The position numbers and the translations under genes are program-made. Shown piece by piece: positions 34,474-50,100 of a stretch of DNA of 64,000 nucleotides. This DNA comes from Panaeolus papilionaceus. Lineage: Eukaryota; Basidiomycota; Agaricomycetes; Agaricales. Position 1 is the first letter of the stretch. Each line of letters starts with the position of its first letter. The stretch covers positions 248,001 through 312,000 of the forward strand of contig JADNRZ010000002.1 in assembly GCA_015501605.1 (NCBI GenBank), in the 5' to 3' direction. The notes below the pieces were generated by a model. The model saw only the letters and a program-made list of their open reading frames with translations. It was not told where the DNA came from and did not search any database.

Positions 34474-36278
34474 CTAGACCAGGAACGCTTCCAACACCAC
34501 CTGACCCTCAGATCTATAATCTTTGATAGGATAAACCTTGCTTAGAGAGAACCCAGAATGAGATAGCAATGTGATCCACTCCTTCAAAGTCCGTACTTTA
34601 CCCCCTCCGACAGTGGCCACTATCAAGTCGATGATAGATGGTAGGATTTGGGACTGTGGTGGCAGCAGGGGACCTTCGGCCTGGATAAAGGCTGCGCCCC
34701 TCGGACTTGTGGCTTCCCGCAACTTTAAGTATGCTTTTTGGTCTTCAATCAATGACTGGGGCTCCGTGTTTAGTGGAGGGTCTAAAAGCGAATCGATGAT
34801 TAGGAGCCTCGATGGGTTCGATGCCCGTATGGCTCGAAGCGCCGCCAAAGCTCGCGGATCATTTTCGTGAAATTGATTGCTATGAAACTGAATTAGACAC
34901 TTTCGAAAGAATTCGAAGCAGCTTCTGACAAGTTGACTTACAGAATATTATTCACTACAAATACCGATCCCTTGAGGTATTCCGGATGAAATTTAAAGAT
35001 GTCGTGAACCTGGAACTTGAGTCGACTCTCGTTCATCCATCGTTTCATATCGGGACTAGCGTTGTTTATTTTTGACTTTGCGATGTGCTCGAGATCCTCG
35101 ACGATCATCATCAAATTCGGACACGCAGGGAGCAGGTTCTCAGCAAGGTTGTACCGAACGCCACCGCCAACGTCGACCAGAACGGTCCCACGTGGAAGGG
35201 AATTGAACGGGTAGGCTACATAAAGTTGCGTTAGACCTTGGCTGATTTCAACAAAAATGAACGCAAAAAGTATGGAACGCACATCGCAAAAGAGGCAACG
35301 CCTTTTCAGCACGTGCTATTCCTTTCATAGCTCGACTGAAGTTTTGGCGTCGTTCGAGGTTGTCAGAGAGGTGAATCCATTCGTGCATCGGTATACCCCC
35401 TGAGTAGACTGCGAATGGGCTAAGCGCCGGTGTGATCGCGGGTTGCGACTTCGCCGCGTAGCGCTTTTTCATGAAGCTCCCCATTTCGAAACCTCCTAAA
35501 CGGTTTTCGTACATCCTATTACTTGAAATGAGAAGGCGGTCGCAGTGGACAGTATCGAAGGGAGCCTATAGTACCCACAAGTAATCTAGGTCCGCTTTGA
35601 ATTCTGGATTGTTGATTAATGTGACCGTTACTGCAGTATTGTAAAATCTCCCCGTTTCGATTTCTTGAAATAGCCCGTGAAGGGAAAGGTGGCGCAGTAT
35701 TCGGGCTTTGGTGTCGTTAGTCAAAGCCGATACACTGACCCTGTTCGAAGTCGGTCGCTGTCGCCGACATGACTAGCACCTACCTAGCAAGTCTTCATCG
35801 AGTTCTGAGGCGTCCGCCAGCTCCTTTATCGTAGCGCCCCGTTTATCCTTCGCCAACCGTTCGATATTGTCTGCGACATCGTTTCTGACACATGTCTGGA
35901 GGGATGCCGTTGTGTAAAACTAGGACACTAGAGTCAGTGTCGAACCATTGTGTGATACACCTTGGACAAAGCTATACACACCGAACCCGCTGCTTCTATC
36001 ACTCGATGCATTGGAGGAGTAACCAGATGGGAAAGTCTCTCACAAGCAATCCTCAACACCGCAGCCTGAGTGGCTACTTGGGGCGTTTTATGGAAGAGGA
36101 AGGTTTTATGATAAATATCATCTTCAACAACTGCTTGACCTTCGATCTGTTGTGCAAAGGAGCCATGAGCGTCAAGACCTCTCAGATATTTTTGTAACTC
36201 CTGTGCTGATTGCTCGATCGTGGATAGAAGCTCTTGAAGTCTGAATGCCAGTATCGCGGGATTTTCTGTCAGAGACAT
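34474..36278 (-). CDS. O-methyltransferase, SAM-dependent (COMT-like)
   Basis: About 460 residues, in several exons. The N-terminal helical dimerisation region contains NIERLAKDKRGATIKELAD (winged helix). The Rossmann core has the SAM-binding motif VLVDVGGGVRYNLAENLL, then the acidic residue in MMIVEDLEHI. At the usual catalytic position, where the family typically reads LHDW, this protein reads ILNQFHEND across the intron near 34880 (donor GTAAGT, acceptor TTCATAG), so the general-base histidine is replaced by asparagine with a histidine two residues later. Members methylate hydroxyl groups of small molecules, often secondary metabolites. The start at 36278 gives MSLTENPAIL, a typical fungal N-terminus. 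The unusual active site could alter or abolish catalysis. Confidence 0.85.
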
Positions 36279-36876
36279 ATTGATGAGTCAGGAGAACAAA
36301 CAGAATCTCTCGGAGCGATGTGTATCAGAAGCCTCATGCCTGCTATCAGTGCATGTTCTTAAATACACGTCTTCATTCTAATACATGGGAACAATTGTAC
36401 GAGCTCCCTTATCGGCAGTAGACATTCTCAGTGAACTGAGCACTACGAAAGCTGTGCGGAATCTGCTTGACGATGATGGAAACGAATTGAACTAACAAGC
36501 TTGAGGCCTCGATTCTTCACAACGCATCAATCCTTGGGCTCCATGGTAAGATATACACACTGAGCTTGATCCATTGATCCTATGTTTCTCGCTTCCAAAA
36601 TGGGTATGTTGGCGTAAGCTAGTGCTCCTCCCTCTTTTTATGTAGTAGTAGTTCGGCCTTCCATGAGCTACACAAGTCAGCCAAGTGATGGATGTGGATC
36701 CAATCCTTTAGAGTCGACTGAGCATTTCTACACGCGTAATTAGACGTCCTATGTTTTACCCTAATTTCCCCTCCGTCCCAGTCGTACACAGCTCATATTA
36801 TAACCCATCTTGAAGCGCGAACGTTGTATTATTCAACCAGTAAAGCAGTAAATCTAATATTATCGACGCTCGAGCA
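36279..36876. other. Divergent promoter region between methyltransferase and regulator
   Basis: About 600 bases separating two diverging genes, so it probably contains both promoters. A TATA-like ATATTATAACC lies at about 36795 ahead of the plus-strand transcript. Confidence 0.45.
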
Positions 36877-37200
36877 ATGGTCGATTCCGTTGATGGGTGT
36901 GATGAAACATTTGATGGACAGCACGTGGACTATAATTGGGTTCGTCAAATCCGGACTCTGACATGGTCCGACTTGCATGGCGATGCGTTCAGCGCTACAA
37001 GCTACAGCCAACAACCTCGGATTCAAACGGACACCGTTTTGGAGTCCTTAATCATCTTTTCTAATGCACTACCAGGATATAACATCCTTTTAAACAACGA
37101 ATTACGACCCCAGGAAGATCACCGCCCACCAAATCCACCCAATTACCCCATATTTCAACATTTCGCCGCGGTAGCAAATGAGTTCAGGAGGAAAGGGTAA
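36877..37200 (+). promoter_or_regulatory. Upstream ORF (107 codons) overlapping the regulator start
   Basis: An ATG-started frame of 107 codons precedes the Zn2Cys6 gene, lies in a different frame, and ends 23 bases inside it (the gene's ATG is at 37178). The peptide (starting MVDSVDGCDETFDGQHV) matches no family I know. If it is on the same mRNA, translation of this ORF would reduce initiation at the regulator ATG, a common control mode for fungal transcription factors. Whether both are on one transcript is inferred. Confidence 0.4.
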
Positions 37201-40200
37201 AGAAAAAGAGATAAAAGTCAGGAAAAAGCCTGGTCGCGTGTAAGTTTATCATCTCAGTCATCGTCATGGTGAATCACTCAACTGAGTTGTTCCGACATCC
37301 CCAGTCCAACTGCTTGTGCGGAATGCAGGCGACTAAAATTCAAATGTGACAAGAATGTACGCTTTCATCAATGAATGACAGGGTTATCTACTGAGATATC
37401 AAGGCGCTGATGATGTTTCTGTCTTTTTTGTTTGGTATTATCGTCTTTGGTTCACGTCGCAAATAGGTCCCTTGCGCGAAGTGTGTCTCGAGAGGGTGTG
37501 GCTCCATTTGTCCGGACGGTGAGTCTGATCTGTGTTCGCTTTTATCTGTCGCGTTTTGAATGAGCGTTTCAGGGGTGTTAACCCAAGGACGGGGTGGGCG
37601 GCTGGTACTAGCTAATACGGAGGAGCTTCACGGAAAAATAGATGATTTAACATCTCGCAACCGTGAACTAGAAAAAGCACTTCGAGCGCTGCAGGCCAAT
37701 ATAACATCTGAGCCGCATCCTTTACTACAGTCCGATACCATACGAGTGCCCCTTCAACCAGATTCATCTCCGAGCCAGAGCGCCTCATCGTCCAGCAAGT
37801 CACCCACTGCATCCAGTGCTCCTGCACCCCCAGAGCCAATGGATGTTGAGGAGGAAGAGCATGTTAAATTAGATGCTTTTGGTAAGTATATCTGCCTGTT
37901 TATTCTGCAGTGCTCGACTAACGTCTTTTAAGGTACACTAACTGTAAGAGAAGGAAGAGAAATGAGTTATTTTGGCAGAACCGCTCAACCAGAAGTATGT
38001 CATTGCCCACTTCCCTGGTCCACTGTTTTGATTCGTTGACTCCTGTCTTAGTTCCTGATACCTGTAAATATCTTTGATAGGTCTCCCGATCGCGAAATTG
38101 GTTCTAATATTGTCTATAGACTGGGGATCCATGGTCACAGCCTTCCTCGAGGATTATTTCGCGAATATCTCAGCTTGGCTCTCCTAACGCTCAGTTACCT
38201 ATGGAGCTAATGCATGAGATTTTGAATTACCTACCGCAGCTATCTCTGGCTTCGCACCTATGCAAGGTCTACTTGGATCATGGGACGTTATTGTAGGTCC
38301 TGTTATTTTACTGCACGATATTTTGGGTTTAATGCTCGCGGCAGCTGTACACCAATATCACGAAACCAACTACTAGATGAGATATTGCCCCAAGTTTATC
38401 AAACTAAGTGAGTATGCCTGAACTTTTTTTCTGTCCAATTTATCCATATTAATTTCCCTGATCTGCAGATCATCTTCTGAATTTAGTGCTTATGATTCCC
38501 TTTCTTTGCTCCTGATCATCTTCGCTCTTGCTATTTTACTGGATCATGATAATCGTTCATCGCTTTCTGCACACGATTATTATCAGCTATCCAGAGCTGC
38601 ACACCAATTTATTCAGTCGTCTTATAATACCACCTTGGAATCAATCCAAACACTGGTGAGTTATTGGCATACTTGTATTGATCTAGAACAAAGCTTCTCA
38701 CAACTGATGGCCGTTGCTCATATCCGCAGGCACATATGACACATTACCTTGAACTATGCGATAATAATATGGATCATATTTATTCTCGCTGGAAACATGT
38801 TGGAGATGCTGTGCGGCTAGTACATAGCGTGAGCCCAATGTCAAACTAAAACTACCATCTCATTCTTCTCACATATTATACCTAGGCGGGACTCCGTGTG
38901 TTACTTCTCTCGATGTTGATGCTCTAAACTGGAACACTGACTCGACGCCATTCCCAGATTTAGATGCGCCAAAATGGAAGCTACCTGTGCCCGAGGCCCA
39001 GCGGCGAAACCAAGTTTTTTGGTCTGTGTTTGTCGTGGACACATGGACAGTGGGTCTTGTTAAAATGCAGTCTATCGTGTCCTCATGTTTACTAAACATA
39101 TTTGACAGAACTTTGCCCTTGGCCGGCCATCAGTTATCTCTAAGCAATCTTATGACTGTCAGCCACCACTTGCGATCACGGAACTAGTGGCGTTAAATGG
39201 CAGTTCTAATAACGATTGTGAGTATCATGTAAATCCGCAGGGACCATCGATTTCGTCATAAATTATTATTTACTCAATTGCTGTAACCCTTTTTCTGAAT
39301 TCTTTTAGATGCAACATGGAGGATTCATTTTAGCATCCTATTGAATGAAATCATGCACACGGCGTTGGGTCCCAAGCAACCATCCTACCCTGCTATCCTG
39401 GATTTCGATTGCAAAATCCGGGATTTTCACGTACCCGAAGCTTGGAGAGTTCCCGAAGAGGGTGACTCGACACCCCCGCCCGCAAACATTTTATTCTTTC
39501 GCTTTCTAGTAATTCTCAGCAAAGAAATAGGTGAGCCGTCAGCATGAATCATATTGACTTTCGGGAGCGACAGTTGTAACCCTAACCTCAACGTAACCCT
39601 TTTTCTCAGTACTCTTGACCTTGCACCGTGCCTATTTCGTCCAAGCGCTTCAAGAGTCAGGCATAGATCTCTCAAGACACCGCTACCTCCCCTCAGTAGT
39701 CGCTGTCTATCGCTCGGCATGGCGTCTGATACGTGCTTTAGCTCGCGCTTGGGGCGCGATCCCTCGTTTAATTGCCAAACTAAGATCAGTATGGTCTTCT
39801 GCTGTTTCTGCTTCTGTAAGCAGACAAATTTATTTTCCTTGCCTCTTTTACACGTATCAATTGAATCCTGACTGGATTTCTTTGGATAGGTCGCGTTGGC
39901 ACTTTTGGTTACCCGTTCCCCTAGCTCGCACCTTTCAATATCTGCAGTCGAAGAACTAGAAAACGTGGCATCACTATTTGACAGGGCGTCTTCTACTTCT
40001 CAGGCCGCAGCAAGTCTCCAGGTTGGTGGCTCGGATACTTTCCTGAGTCTTTCCGTAATTAATGTATTTCTGTAGCCCTACATTCAGCGTACACGCCGCA
40101 AAGCACGTGATGCTCTCAGTAACAGCCCTGGGCGCCTCCTTGGGTCTGCGCACGGCCATCAACGACCGGAACCCACTGAGAATGTATTCAGCACGGCAGA

Positions 40201-41128
40201 TCTCGAGATTTTGAGCGGGAAAACACGTTTCTGCGGTCAAAACACCACATCTGCGCATTCCACATCAGGGGAAATGGGGCCACCCTCTCGGGCAACATCT
40301 GTCACCATTTCGGAGAATGCAGACTCGACTTCCCATCCATCACGCTCCCAGCACTGGCAAGCAGAAACCTTGCATCCAACTCTTTTACGCGATCTAAGGG
40401 AATTCGGAATTAGGAGTAGTATTCCTCCTACGTCTTCATTTCCCTTCTATGATTATCCGAGTGATCTCAACCGCACGAGGACACCACTTGGGAGCCATCC
40501 TGGGTCTGCGACTTCGCTGAGTTCTACACATGGGGAGAGGAGGCCTTCGCCTGCGCATCTTCACCCTTCTTCTGCTGCTGCTGGAGGATCGTCTTCTCAG
40601 CTCCATCCGCAGCCGGGGCCATCGCAGTCGCGCGATAATGTCAGAGAACGAGACATGTACGAGCCCCACTTATCGCGAGAATTAAGCTCAGAAAGACATG
40701 CGTCGAGCTCAGCATCACCTCAACCACCCCCCAGCCCTGAACCTCCTCGATCATACCAGAGTCAACACCAGTCATACTCATCACATCAGCAGCAAGAACA
40801 TCATCAACATTCAAGTACGACGTATCCATCCCCGTTCGCTACATCAACTGTCAGTACTAGTGCCACTAGTCACATCGCATCAATCCCGGCGGGTAACAGT
40901 GTCATGTTCAGCTACTTCCATCCTGCGTCGTTCCCTTATGAGCCATATGTGGATTATCGACGCACGGGATATGGAAGCTTGAGCACGACGCCTCCGGGGA
41001 TGATGCCCCCTACCAGCTCGGGTTTGACTGGCTTTGCGGGGGGTGGATATGCTGCGGCAGGCTTCACGTCCGCACCCATTGTCCTTGATAGCTCGTGGTC
41101 GAATTTCGTGGAGCAGTTAGGTTTCTAG
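37178..41128 (+). CDS. Zn2Cys6 fungal-specific transcription factor
   Basis: A nuclear regulator with many exons. The zinc cluster is ACAECRRLKFKC followed by DKNVPCAKC and GCGSICPDG (residues about 21-55), a full set of six ligands split by two introns. A coiled linker follows (ELHGKIDDLTSRNRELEKAL). The fungal_trans middle homology region includes LPMELMHEILNYL, FIQSSYNTTLESIQTL, WKHVGDAVRLVHSAGLH, RRNQVFWSVFVVDTWTNFALGRPS and TLTLHRAYFVQAL. The last large exon (40083-41128) is a serine/proline/histidine/glutamine-rich activation-like tail ending VLDSSWSNFVEQLGF, a conserved mushroom motif. A 10-nt micro-exon (38886-38895) between introns 38829-38885 and 38896-38957 restores the expected AGLH-LDAPKW reading. 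Without it the gene would look frameshifted. Target genes unknown. Confidence 0.88.
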
Positions 41129-41891
41129 ATCTAAACCTTTCTGCACAGATGTACTGAGCCTGAAGGCTGTACTGGTGGGTTAATGTTTGGGTTTAATGCC
41201 TTGCGGTTCACCGAGGACTTGACGCATCTCTATATTTCATCTGCTGGTCGAGTGCAGTGTTTGAGTATTCCACTATTCCCATCGTTTATTTATCAATTAT
41301 ACTAGCTATCGGTTTGGATCTTTGCGTTATTCGCTTTTCAGGACACTCTTGTTTTTCTCCCAGCCCCCTTGTATCACTGCCCCGCGGTCTTTGTATTTCT
41401 GATACCCATACTGTACACCATTATTCAATAGTCAAAACACAACTACGTTTTCCTACCCGTCTCAGTTTGAAGTCGAATATCTCTTTGACATTTTCAAAGA
41501 CGGGCAAAAAGCAGTGTACCATCTGAGACCGCTTTTGATAACTCAGGTTACAAAGTCATTGCAATTTCATCAAATGTTATTGATATCGCAGTTTTTGGTG
41601 TTTAAACGCATAAACGAAGAATGGTACCAAAACTACCATCCTATGTATGTGTGTCAATGATGTCCGAGTCAGAGCCAGCGCCCTCAAAATCAGAGCGCCG
41701 AAACCTCGCCAAAATCAGTAGTATAATATTCAACCCAAACCCAAAATCATGCTTTTTCTCTGCGCTCTTTTTGCGCTTTTCATCCCATCCCTCCAATTTG
41801 ATATCAAATTTCCACATAAACTTATCTTAAAAATAGTCCAAATGCGGTATAAACGCAGTCGATAGCAAGCCGGTCGGCATCAGATTCACGC
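41129..41891. other. Convergent intergenic region
   Basis: 3' ends of the Zn2Cys6 gene (plus) and the aminopeptidase gene (minus). No additional gene seen. Confidence 0.5.
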
Positions 41892-44662
<2,771 letters not shown>

Positions 44663-47019
44663 AGGTCCTGGATATGGATATGGCAGAGTTCCCGGCAACT
44701 GAAAATGGCAACAGCGGAAGGAACAATTTGACGTGGATATTGGTCACCCGGTACTTATATTATCATTATGTAAGAAAATTACCATACAGTCCGAGTCCAA
44801 CATTTGCGTCTCAGCACTAATTCGACCGTCACGCGTCACGGAGGGCTTGGTTTTGGACCGGAACCGGGGCTAAGTAATAGCTTAATTTTCAGGCCTACAA
44901 GCGTCTAACAATGAAATCATGACTATTTTTACTGGGAGTCAGGCCCGTTTTAAATGCTAATCTAGTGTCGCACTGACCAGACTACTTTGTGACAATGTGA
45001 CGAATGTGGTGTGTCGACCCAAACACCATGTGCTCGCCCAAAAATCTCGTTTAATTGACCAAATTGCTACCATATCCAATTTTATGACTTTAAATGAGAT
45101 TTTCCAATTAATTTGGGGTGTTTAGCATGTTTTTGAACCTCAATGCTTGTGCTTGAAGACTTGACCAGCATATCCGCCGGACTGATTGCCGGATTTGTTC
45201 CCCGGAATTTCCAACTGGCGAATGCCCTCGCTCACAGAGCCTCTGGTCGACCGTGACCGGTCGGTAATTATTTGTTGCCAATTGGCACCGAAAATTGGTG
45301 GTCGGATACCCTGGTCGGACGACATTTTGACCGTGTCACAGCTCATTTTGGAGCTGGTCGGGTCAAAAAGTTCGACCACCTCGTCACCCCTGGTCGAATT
45401 GAAACAGTATGCTCATCTCCAGCCCCAGAATTATGAAATGTCATAGCAAAACGGCGGTTGCGACGGCTGACTCGACTTGAAAGATAAAATCCTTTTTTGA
45501 GAGACTACTTGCTTTCAACTGCTGCCTCGTGGATTGTTTCAGTACCCTATCTCGCCCTGGACCTAAAATTGGTTTACCTCACACCCAATTAGCACAACAT
45601 TTCTCAACGCTAAAGTCCTGGTGTATATGCTTTAAAGGTTCACTGCAAAGCCTATTTGAAAACGCGGGATTTTTCTTTGTCCCAGAACTTTTGCATTCGA
45701 TCAGATCTTGAGAAATCCTTGAACGTGTCGACTGCGGAAAATGGCCATTCAATAGATAAAGCCACCTTAGGTTAAACACTGCAATCAGAAAACAGAGTAG
45801 AATATTTTTCTTGTGGTATGCACACTGGTTGTGTAGTAAAGTCTGGCCAATACTGGCCTATGACCCCCAGACTATTGTAGCCGCGAACGTCCACCGTGAC
45901 ATGGACGTTCAAGACCCGGAAATATCAATTTTTTTTTGTGACCGCTCTTGTGGTACTCCGTTCGTTTTGACCACAACTACGCCAGTACTGCTATTTCACT
46001 TCAATTTTTGGCTTCTGTCGCGTCAATTTTAGCGAAGCTCCACCTCACACCATAGCCAGTACTCATTCAATCCACAAATGGACTACCCTTTCATGCCGGA
46101 AAATTAAGACATTGCGGTCGGTCTCTACTGCAAGACTGCGTTAGTTTTTTTGTCTGTATGCCCTCTGCACCACTCACATTTCCGCCAGATGCAAAATTGG
46201 GGGAATCGAAGAGACGGGCGCAATTTGGACCCCAAATACTATCCTGGTGGCGTCCTCGTAATTGGCACTGCAGCCAAACTCAACGAAGATGGACAATAGG
46301 ATTAGAAGACCTGGAGTTATTGCACCCTCGAGGACAGAGTTTAGTGATCTGATCAGCGCAAAGAGAGGGACAATGTGTTGAATCAGCGGTCGATCTAGAG
46401 GGCACGATCTAATGGGGAGCTGCGGTTGAAAGAACTGTGGAATGGCATACTACTGCACCTATCCATCTCCTCTCGGTATGCGACCCTTTTACAGGGGATG
46501 TTCTAAATCTTGGGCAGTTTTCCGGCTAGAATATTTGCTGTTCGGCACACTGTGAAGAACAATGGGGTTCAAGGGCTCAATGTTAGCATGAAGACCCTTG
46601 TTGGGATGAATAAACGCGTTGGCACGCGTGCGCTGCTTTTCTCCAACCTGGTCTCCATTTCACCAGATAGGTTTAATATCTCCAGCTCCCTCGGGACGCG
46701 AAATTGGAGCAGAACGTTGTCGCTCCTCTTTCATTAATTGGCACTTGTGGGGGAGGACAACTGTGCACTGCGCAAGGTATTCGGTTCACTTTGTGTTGGT
46801 TTTACAAACATGCTATTGATTTTATTTAACGGATTTGCAAGTGCGACGTGCAGAGTCTGTTTTTCTTCAATATTTTATTTCACTCGATAACCGCCCCCCA
46901 GTGTCGTGTCCTTGTCAACGTGCACCGCCTCATCTGTCAATCAGCTGCCAAAGCCTACCAATCACAAGCAGGGTCTCATGTTGCACCAATCCAAAGATAA
47001 ACATGACATCATTCACATG
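44663..47019. other. Gene-poor stretch with a GGTCG-rich segment
   Basis: No confident gene. At about 45240-45400 the hexamers TGGTCG or CGGTCG recur six times within 160 bases, with the palindrome GGTCGACC at 45245-45252; the opposite-strand form CGACCACC follows at 45373. This looks like repeat or transposon-derived DNA. Remaining short frames match nothing known. Confidence 0.35.
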
Positions 47020-47020
47020 T

Positions 47021-47147
47021 ACAGTCGACTCTGTCTTAACCGATAGCTTTGGGTGACTCCCAAATCACCTTTCAAAGCGTAAATCCCTCTGTCCTATCCG
47101 ATAACCTCCCATAACCGAGACCTATCGGTTATGACAGAGTCGACTGT
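47021..47147. mobile_element. MITE with pogo/Tc1-mariner-like terminal inverted repeats
   Basis: A 127-bp element. The left end reads ACAGTCGACTCTGTCTTAAC and continues CGATAG. The right end, inverted, reads ACAGTCGACTCTGTCATAAC and continues CGATAG, so the terminal inverted repeats match at 25 of 26 positions. A TA dinucleotide flanks each end on the inside/outside boundary, consistent with TA target-site duplication. The CAGTCGACTCT-type end is typical of pogo/Fot and other Tc1/mariner relatives. An internal second copy of the repeat (CTCTGTCCTATCCGATAACC at about 47088-47107) suggests internal rearrangement. Too short for a transposase, so it is non-autonomous. Confidence 0.85.
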
Positions 47148-50100
47148 ATTCATAATATTGTCCGACCATTGTATCTGCCGCGTTGCGGAGAGTCCGAAGG
47201 CTGTGGAAAATACCCGTTTGGGTGCTGAACCGGTTGTAGGAAATCGCGAAGTTGACGTCAGGCAATGCTAGGAGTCCTGTTGTCGTGGTTCAACATAGCA
47301 CTCAGAGCCTCCCTCGAAGTTGGAATACTAGCGCAAGAGAGTCTAACTGCGAATCAGCAGCAAGCCTCAATGACATGCGTTCGGGCATGATAATCCGCCT
47401 ACATTGGAAAACCGTTCAAGACAAATGGCAGTGTTAAAAATAAGTTACCTTAGACATCCGTTATGGATACTTTGACAAGATAGAATGGATCTGAAGTTCA
47501 ACCTCCTGAATTAAAGCACAGCTCAGCTCTCAGGCCTAAGCATATCCTTGATGCTTGGAACGGAATAGATTTTACCGGAACTTTTGTGCTCAATGTCTCG
47601 AGTGCGAAGGAAGGTTCGAGAACCTGAGGCTTGTCAGAATAGGGCGTTGCAGTAATATGACGGCCTTTCTCGATTTCCGAACGCAAAGATATGAACATAC
47701 GCAACCTTGTTTTTGTCATTAGTTGCGATCGTTCCCCCGCTAACCGCAGCCCCCCGCATCCATTCCACAGACTCCATTGTAATGATGGGTTGCTTACGTC
47801 CCACAGCACAGCACTTTTTTAGCCCAAAAATACCTGTCGAACAAGTCAGACTAAACGGGAAGAATGATTCGTGAGACCCGCATCTAGAGAGACCAATTCC
47901 CCTATGTTATTGTCCTTGACGGCCTTCCTAGAAGACGTCCAAAACTCCGTAAACCTCGACGTGCATAGGTTTGCAAATTTTAGACGGTAAAATGCAGTTT
48001 GGCGCTTCGTAGCAGCAAGATGCATTCCACTGCTGGCATGATGCATTATAGTGTACAAAAACTGTAGTCAAAGCTTGCGCGTCTTTTCCCGGATCATCAT
48101 TGTGCACAGTGCACTGCTGATGGCCCACACGCACGCCATTCGAACTCCGCCTGATGTTAAGGCTTTTCTACCGGGGTTGTATATTTACAAGAAACTGACT
48201 CCATATTTCCAAGTAAATTTCCCAAAGGGGTGTCTTGTTCAACCCATTTCGTACTAAATGACTCGTTCTAGCTCATCCCACTTACATTACCCAAATCGAA
48301 CCTTCGCGCGTGCCTTGTAAATACGTCGTGAGATACTTCTGTCAAAATAACGCTACAATTAAAGTCGTTGGGATTCGCAACACATATCAAATGTTTGGAA
48401 TTGGGATGTCGAAAATCCCAACGGCGTTCACAGCCTTGAGGTTGAAAGGAAGGTTAGGCGATGTTCTGGTATACTTGGTTTTCGAAATTCACTACTCAAC
48501 TTCGAGTACGTTGTGCATTTGTACTCCAATAGGTAATTAAAAGCACGCCTTTATTCGGGCCTGAATGTTTAAGTAAAATGTACGACTATCGGGTTGGCTG
48601 TTCGGCCAACTTAAGTTTGAATAGATAGCCCTTTTACTGGTTCAAGGCCGTTCTTATCTTACCTTCCAGCATTCGAAGAGTTTACTGCAATCACATCAAT
48701 GCCCATTAAGTCCAATTGGGTTCAAACACGGTGTTTTCCCCGAGTACAGGTAAATTATATTTAGTGTATTATTGAACCACAACGGGAGTGCTCAGCATAT
48801 GAGGCAAATTGCCAATACCGTCCCACTGTACTGCAACATTCAAAGAAATTCCATAGCCTACTAGTCATCTGGTCCTCGCAGAAGCGGCACACATGTACAT
48901 GATTATTAACAATTAAATTACAAAGGAAGCCTGCTCCTCCATATGCAGAGTAATTAGACCTGTGTTTTTCATCTTGCTTGCTTAGTGCTTTACTTCATCA
49001 TAACCTCGAGGCTCTGATTGCCAGTGCGCAAACGTGCCTAAATAATACAAGTGACCGACATCATCGCTCGTTCGAACGAGGTCCGTAGACACACATACTT
49101 GTATGAAAAGCATGCTTTAGATAGTATTCCCCCCTCAAAAAGTGGATTACGAGTACGATAAGTCTCAAACGTAATCTCCAACCTCAAATGGTCAACCAAT
49201 TAGTCAACCGTCACGCACCATGCCGCGCTGTATGGGTCCAATCGGTATTTCTATTCTTAGACTGCGAGGCGTGGGTGAGCCACAGATTAAAGTTATGTTC
49301 GGCATCGAAGTCAGACAGGGTCCACATTATAAAGAGTGATCTTTATGGGATTATGGCTCCCAGGTTCTGTGTTCAGTTGATTGACTTCTTTCAATTTGGG
49401 ACGTGTGTGCAGTCTATGCCGCTTGGCGCAGCCTCGAGGCTTCTGACTACACACCAACATGTCAGAGCGTCAATCTGGGTAGGCGCACACGCCCGCGGTG
49501 TCGCTCATGCACGTTTGGGGACGACACGTATGTATCTACTATCGAATGAAATCTGCTCAAGTTTTGCCTTTTGATCGTATCGAAGAATATGAGGACACAC
49601 GGGCGTGCACAGCTCCCAAGTAGAATGGCCAGGTTACCCCACATGCGGCTTTATAGCAGGCTTACGTTTTGCAGATCCTCTTGGACCGGGAGCTTTTGCT
49701 CATACACAGAAGGATATTAATCGTTCCGTGAAAGGAGTTAGATTCCGGACACCCGATGCTTTTGTCATATTCGTCTTTCTTTCAATTTGCTTCGCCAGAA
49801 GTCGGATGTTTGTGCAGTGAAGATGAGGTTAGCATCCGTGATCGAATATGCATATTCGCATTGACAATGTCACATCAACTGCTTGGGTGTTACGCTCGGG
49901 AATGATTGTATTTGGACCGTAATGGACCCAATTCAACTGTCTATTGAATGTGGCCCCCTCACAACCAGTGGCCATACAACTGTCGGAAATACTCCACGTG
50001 TCGAAGTGGGTCAAAGTACTGAATTTGAAAGGATGTCATCGTTGGCTGACAGCGCAGCTCAGACCCGAGCTTTTACGGTGAGTTTGGTGTTGATATAGGT

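Noticed and set aside
17908..36278. Secondary-metabolite gene cluster built from the MDR reductase, aminotransferase and O-methyltransferase
   Set aside because: No polyketide synthase, NRPS, terpene cyclase or other core enzyme is visible, and unrelated genes and tRNAs intervene over 18 kb.
38886..38957. Apparent frameshift in the Zn2Cys6 gene between LVHS and the RRNQVFW region
   Set aside because: A 10-nt exon plus a 62-nt intron restores a family-like AGLH-LDAPKW reading, so no frameshift is needed.
49188..49574. 128-codon plus-strand ORF
   Set aside because: No recognisable motif, no splice context, and it is in a gene-poor zone.
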